DNA of 7,246 nt from JBNJEL01 sp051745835 (GTDB taxonomy: Bacteria; Bacillota; Halanaerobiia; Halobacteroidales; Acetohalobiaceae). Of this stretch, positions 6,258 to 7,246 are shown piece after piece. The translations under genes and the position numbers were made by a program. The stretch lies in the NCBI GenBank assembly GCA_051745835.1, contig JBNJEL010000092.1:1-7246 (forward strand), read 5' to 3'. Positions within the stretch are counted from its first letter, which is position 1; the number at the start of each line of letters is the position of its first letter. The notes under the pieces were generated by a model. The model was not told the DNA's origin. It saw only the letters and a list, made by a program, of their open reading frames with translations, and did not search any database.

Positions 6258-6389
6258 GTGGAATGGTTAGAATTGATTGGGATAATTTTAGGACTAATAC
6301 TTACAGCAACTAAGATAGTACAGACAGTTCTAGAAATTATCTCAAAATATAAAAAACTCACCACTGATAAGGACAGTGATGAGCAGTAA
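6258..6389 (+). CDS. Small hydrophobic peptide (43 aa), unrecognised; type I toxin or holin-like in design
   Basis: A GTG start at 6258 follows AAAGGAGGTGA (6243-6253), a perfect complement to the 3' end of 16S rRNA, with GGAGG 7 nt from the start. The peptide starts MEWLELIGIILGLILTATKI and continues VQTVLEIISKYKKL, then ends in a charged tail DKDSDEQ. About residues 3-28 form one hydrophobic or amphipathic helix, followed by Lys-Lys and an acidic end. Perfect promoter, perfect ribosome binding site, short leader and one helix are the hallmarks of type I toxins, holin-like peptides and some secreted amphipathic peptides. I do not recognise the family. A 10-bp hairpin with one mismatch (6357-6366 with 6374-6383) lies over the last codons. 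The end overlaps the next gene if that starts at 6379. No antisense promoter is evident. The minus-strand frame over this gene is a shadow. Confidence 0.7.
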   Translation: MEWLELIGIILGLILTATKIVQTVLEIISKYKKLTTDKDSDEQ

Positions 6390-6588
6390 GGAAATATTCG
6401 GGAGGGTTAATTCCCTCCCACTTCTAAAACCATTCTACCATACTAATATGAAAAAATCAATTTCAAGTGCTATTGCTTTTGGTTTCATAGCTTGGTTATG
6501 GTATAGGACAGGTAATGTAACATTATCTTGGTTGTTTTTAGGTATATCTATTTTGACTATTATTTCAGGATTGATCAGGGAGTGGTGA
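6379..6588 (+). CDS. Small two-helix membrane protein, unrecognised
   Basis: The C-terminal 46 residues (from ATG 6448) contain two hydrophobic segments, about SSAIAFGFIAWLWY and LSWLFLGISILTIISGLI, joined by RTGNVT and ending in REW. The start is uncertain. ATG 6379 has AAGGA (6369-6373) 5 nt before it, overlaps the previous gene by 11 nt and gives 69 residues, but its N-terminal codons span a strong hairpin (6400-6419). ATG 6448 begins MKKSISS, a typical membrane-protein start, but has no ribosome binding site. The next gene starts 2 nt after the stop, so the two are surely co-translated. Function is unknown; the position suggests a partner of the peptide upstream or part of the mobile-element relic. 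Confidence 0.6.
   Translation: MSSKEIFGRVNSLPLLKPFYHTNMKKSISSAIAFGFIAWLWYRTGNVTLSWLFLGISILTIISGLIREW
6400..6419 (+). promoter_or_regulatory. GC-rich hairpin GGGAGGG/CCCTCCC
   Basis: GGGAGGG (6400-6406) and CCCTCCC (6413-6419) form a perfect 7-bp stem with loop TTAATT, 11 nt after the stop of the 43-residue peptide. There is no T tract, so it is not a standard terminator. It could stabilise the mRNA 3' of the peptide, attenuate the downstream genes or control translation of the membrane protein. Confidence 0.6.
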
Positions 6589-6589
6589 T

Positions 6590-6799
6590 ATGTTTGAAAA
6601 CGATCAAGAGTACGAGAAGTTTTTAGCTGAAAATGTATTGACTACCGAGGAAGCTGCGGAGTTATTAGACTGTGGTAGGCAGAATATTAGTTATCATATT
6701 AAGAAAGGTAATTTAACCCCATTGAAGAAGTCTACCAATGTTACATTATTATCTAGAAGAGAAGTAGAGAGATATAAAACCAAAAGAGATAAGAGATAG
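6590..6799 (+). CDS. Small excisionase/MerR-like helix-turn-helix DNA-binding protein
   Basis: This 69-residue protein has a winged HTH of the HTH_17/excisionase type. VLTTEEAAELLDCGRQNISY (about 16-35) is the helix-turn-helix, followed by HIKKGNLTPLKK and the wing-like NVTLLSRREVERYK. The C-terminus is basic (KTKRDKR). Such proteins are either recombination directionality factors, which would suit an element with a nearby integrase, or small autoregulators. The start ATG lies 7 nt after GGGAG (6578-6582) and 1 nt beyond the stop of the membrane-protein gene, so it is the last gene of the three-gene operon. The integrase relic lies on the opposite strand about 1.2 kb away. Confidence 0.8.
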   Translation: MFENDQEYEKFLAENVLTTEEAAELLDCGRQNISYHIKKGNLTPLKKSTNVTLLSRREVERYKTKRDKR

Positions 6800-6801
6800 T
6801 T

Positions 6802-6827
6802 AGCCACCGTTTGGTGGCTGTTTTTTT
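6802..6827 (+). terminator. Rho-independent terminator of the small-peptide operon
   Basis: AGCCACC (6802-6808) and GGTGGCT (6813-6819) form a perfect 7-bp stem with loop GTTT, followed by G and seven T. It begins 3 nt after the HTH stop codon. Confidence 0.93.
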
Positions 6828-7154
6828 ACATTTATTTTATTAATATGCAGGAGTAGGTGTTAAATATATCTAATAATTATTATAGCAGAGCAATGAATTT
6901 AAAGATAAATTGTTATTGAAAATTTATGCAGTTTCGAAAGGTGGCTTTAATTAGGAGTTAGCTGCGCTTTATAAGTTGAAGATGCAAAATTAAAATTAGC
7001 GTTGATTACTATACTAGCAGTGGTTGAAGCTAGTTTCGAAAACCTCCCGGGCTTTCATGCAAGATTCACCTTTCGAAATATTGAAGGTGATTAGTGAAAA
7101 GCGAGGTACTATCAGGCTTGCTATGATAGGGTTCGTACTCTGCTATTTTTGCGG
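6828..7154 (+). other. Gene-free region, presumed CRISPR leader
   Basis: About 327 nt without a convincing gene separate the terminator from the first CRISPR repeat. The first 100 nt are very AT-rich; the rest is of mixed composition with palindromes. Several potential hairpins are visible. TCACCTT/AAGGTGA flanks 7066-7090, and CTATCA/TGATAG lies in the last 50 nt, within a larger GAGGTAC/GTACTC pairing. The repeat orientation, with GAAAG at the 3' end, puts the leader on this side, so the array's promoter and adaptation signals should lie here. I could not pick a clear -35/-10 pair. Confidence 0.6.
6932..7078. repeat. Inverted repeat TTTCGAAAGGTG with a third TTTCGAAA copy
   Basis: TTTCGAAAGGTG (6932-6943) is exactly inverted as CACCTTTCGAAA (7067-7078), 123 nt away. 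A third copy of the palindrome TTTCGAAA lies between them at 7034-7041, followed by ACC. Three copies of this 8-mer in 150 nt of AT-rich DNA are unlikely by chance. Confidence 0.75.
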
Positions 7155-7246
7155 TTACAATGACTACTCCATTAAGTAGGAGACTGAAAGTCACATTCTC
7201 CATCTTCATCTTGCGCTTATACTCTTTGTTACAATGACTACTCCAT
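7155..7246 (+). CRISPR. CRISPR array, leader-proximal end: one full repeat, one spacer, partial second repeat
   Basis: The repeat starts GTTACAATGACTACTCCAT and ends AGGAGACTGAAAG (7155-7191, about 37 nt). Its first 19 nt recur exactly at 7228-7246, where the window stops. The period is 73 nt, giving a spacer of about 36 nt (7192-7227). The repeat has an internal dyad (CTACT...AGTAG, and CTCC...GGAG), and its last 8 nt, ACTGAAAG, resemble the AUUGAAAC/G 5' handles made by Cas6 in type I and III systems. With only one full repeat the exact borders are uncertain. No cas gene is visible, so the type cannot be assigned. Confidence 0.9.

Noticed and set aside
6164..6364. A 66-codon open frame on the minus strand
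   Set aside because: It is the shadow of the perfect promoter and the 43-residue peptide gene, has no start signals of its own, and ends across the IS border.

Overview
The window looks like low-GC, spore-forming Bacillota DNA. It carries a sleB/ypeB-type germination pair, strong GGAGG ribosome binding sites, TTG and GTG starts, and AT-rich codons. Several proteins are rich in Glu/Asp, and the style recalls anaerobic, possibly halophilic Halanaerobiales-like clostridia. That placement is an inference, since no rRNA or species marker is present.

Left half (1-4513), core genome. The 3' end of mutM (DNA glycosylase, zinc finger intact) is followed after 3 nt by an ABC-F ATPase gene. A cold-shock protein gene closed by a strong terminator comes next, then a two-gene operon for a SleB-type cortex hydrolase and its partner YpeB. 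The hydrolase has no peptidoglycan-binding repeat domain.

Middle (4600-4990), a tRNA operon. A near-consensus promoter drives tRNA-Cys(GCA), tRNA-Leu(TAA) and tRNA-Val(GAC), and a strong hairpin terminator ends the unit. All three tRNAs have encoded CCA ends.

Right half (5000-7246), accessory DNA next to the tRNAs. It begins with the C-terminal third of a tyrosine recombinase on the minus strand, which looks like the relic of an element integrated beside the tRNA cluster. An AT-rich insertion sequence cuts it off. The transposase of that IS has lost its catalytic core, and its start region lies in overlapping inverted repeats. Next comes a compact operon under a perfect TTGACA-17-TATAAT promoter: a 43-residue hydrophobic peptide with a perfect Shine-Dalgarno, a small two-helix membrane protein, and a 69-residue excisionase-like HTH protein, ended by a strong terminator. 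I do not recognise the first two proteins; the first resembles type I toxin or holin-like peptides in design only. About 330 nt of gene-free DNA with inverted repeats then leads into a CRISPR array. The first repeat, the first spacer and half of the second repeat are visible before the window ends. No cas gene is in view.

The most interesting parts are the strongly expressed small-peptide operon, the CRISPR leader with its TTTCGAAA motifs, and the pseudoknot-like leader of the dead transposase.
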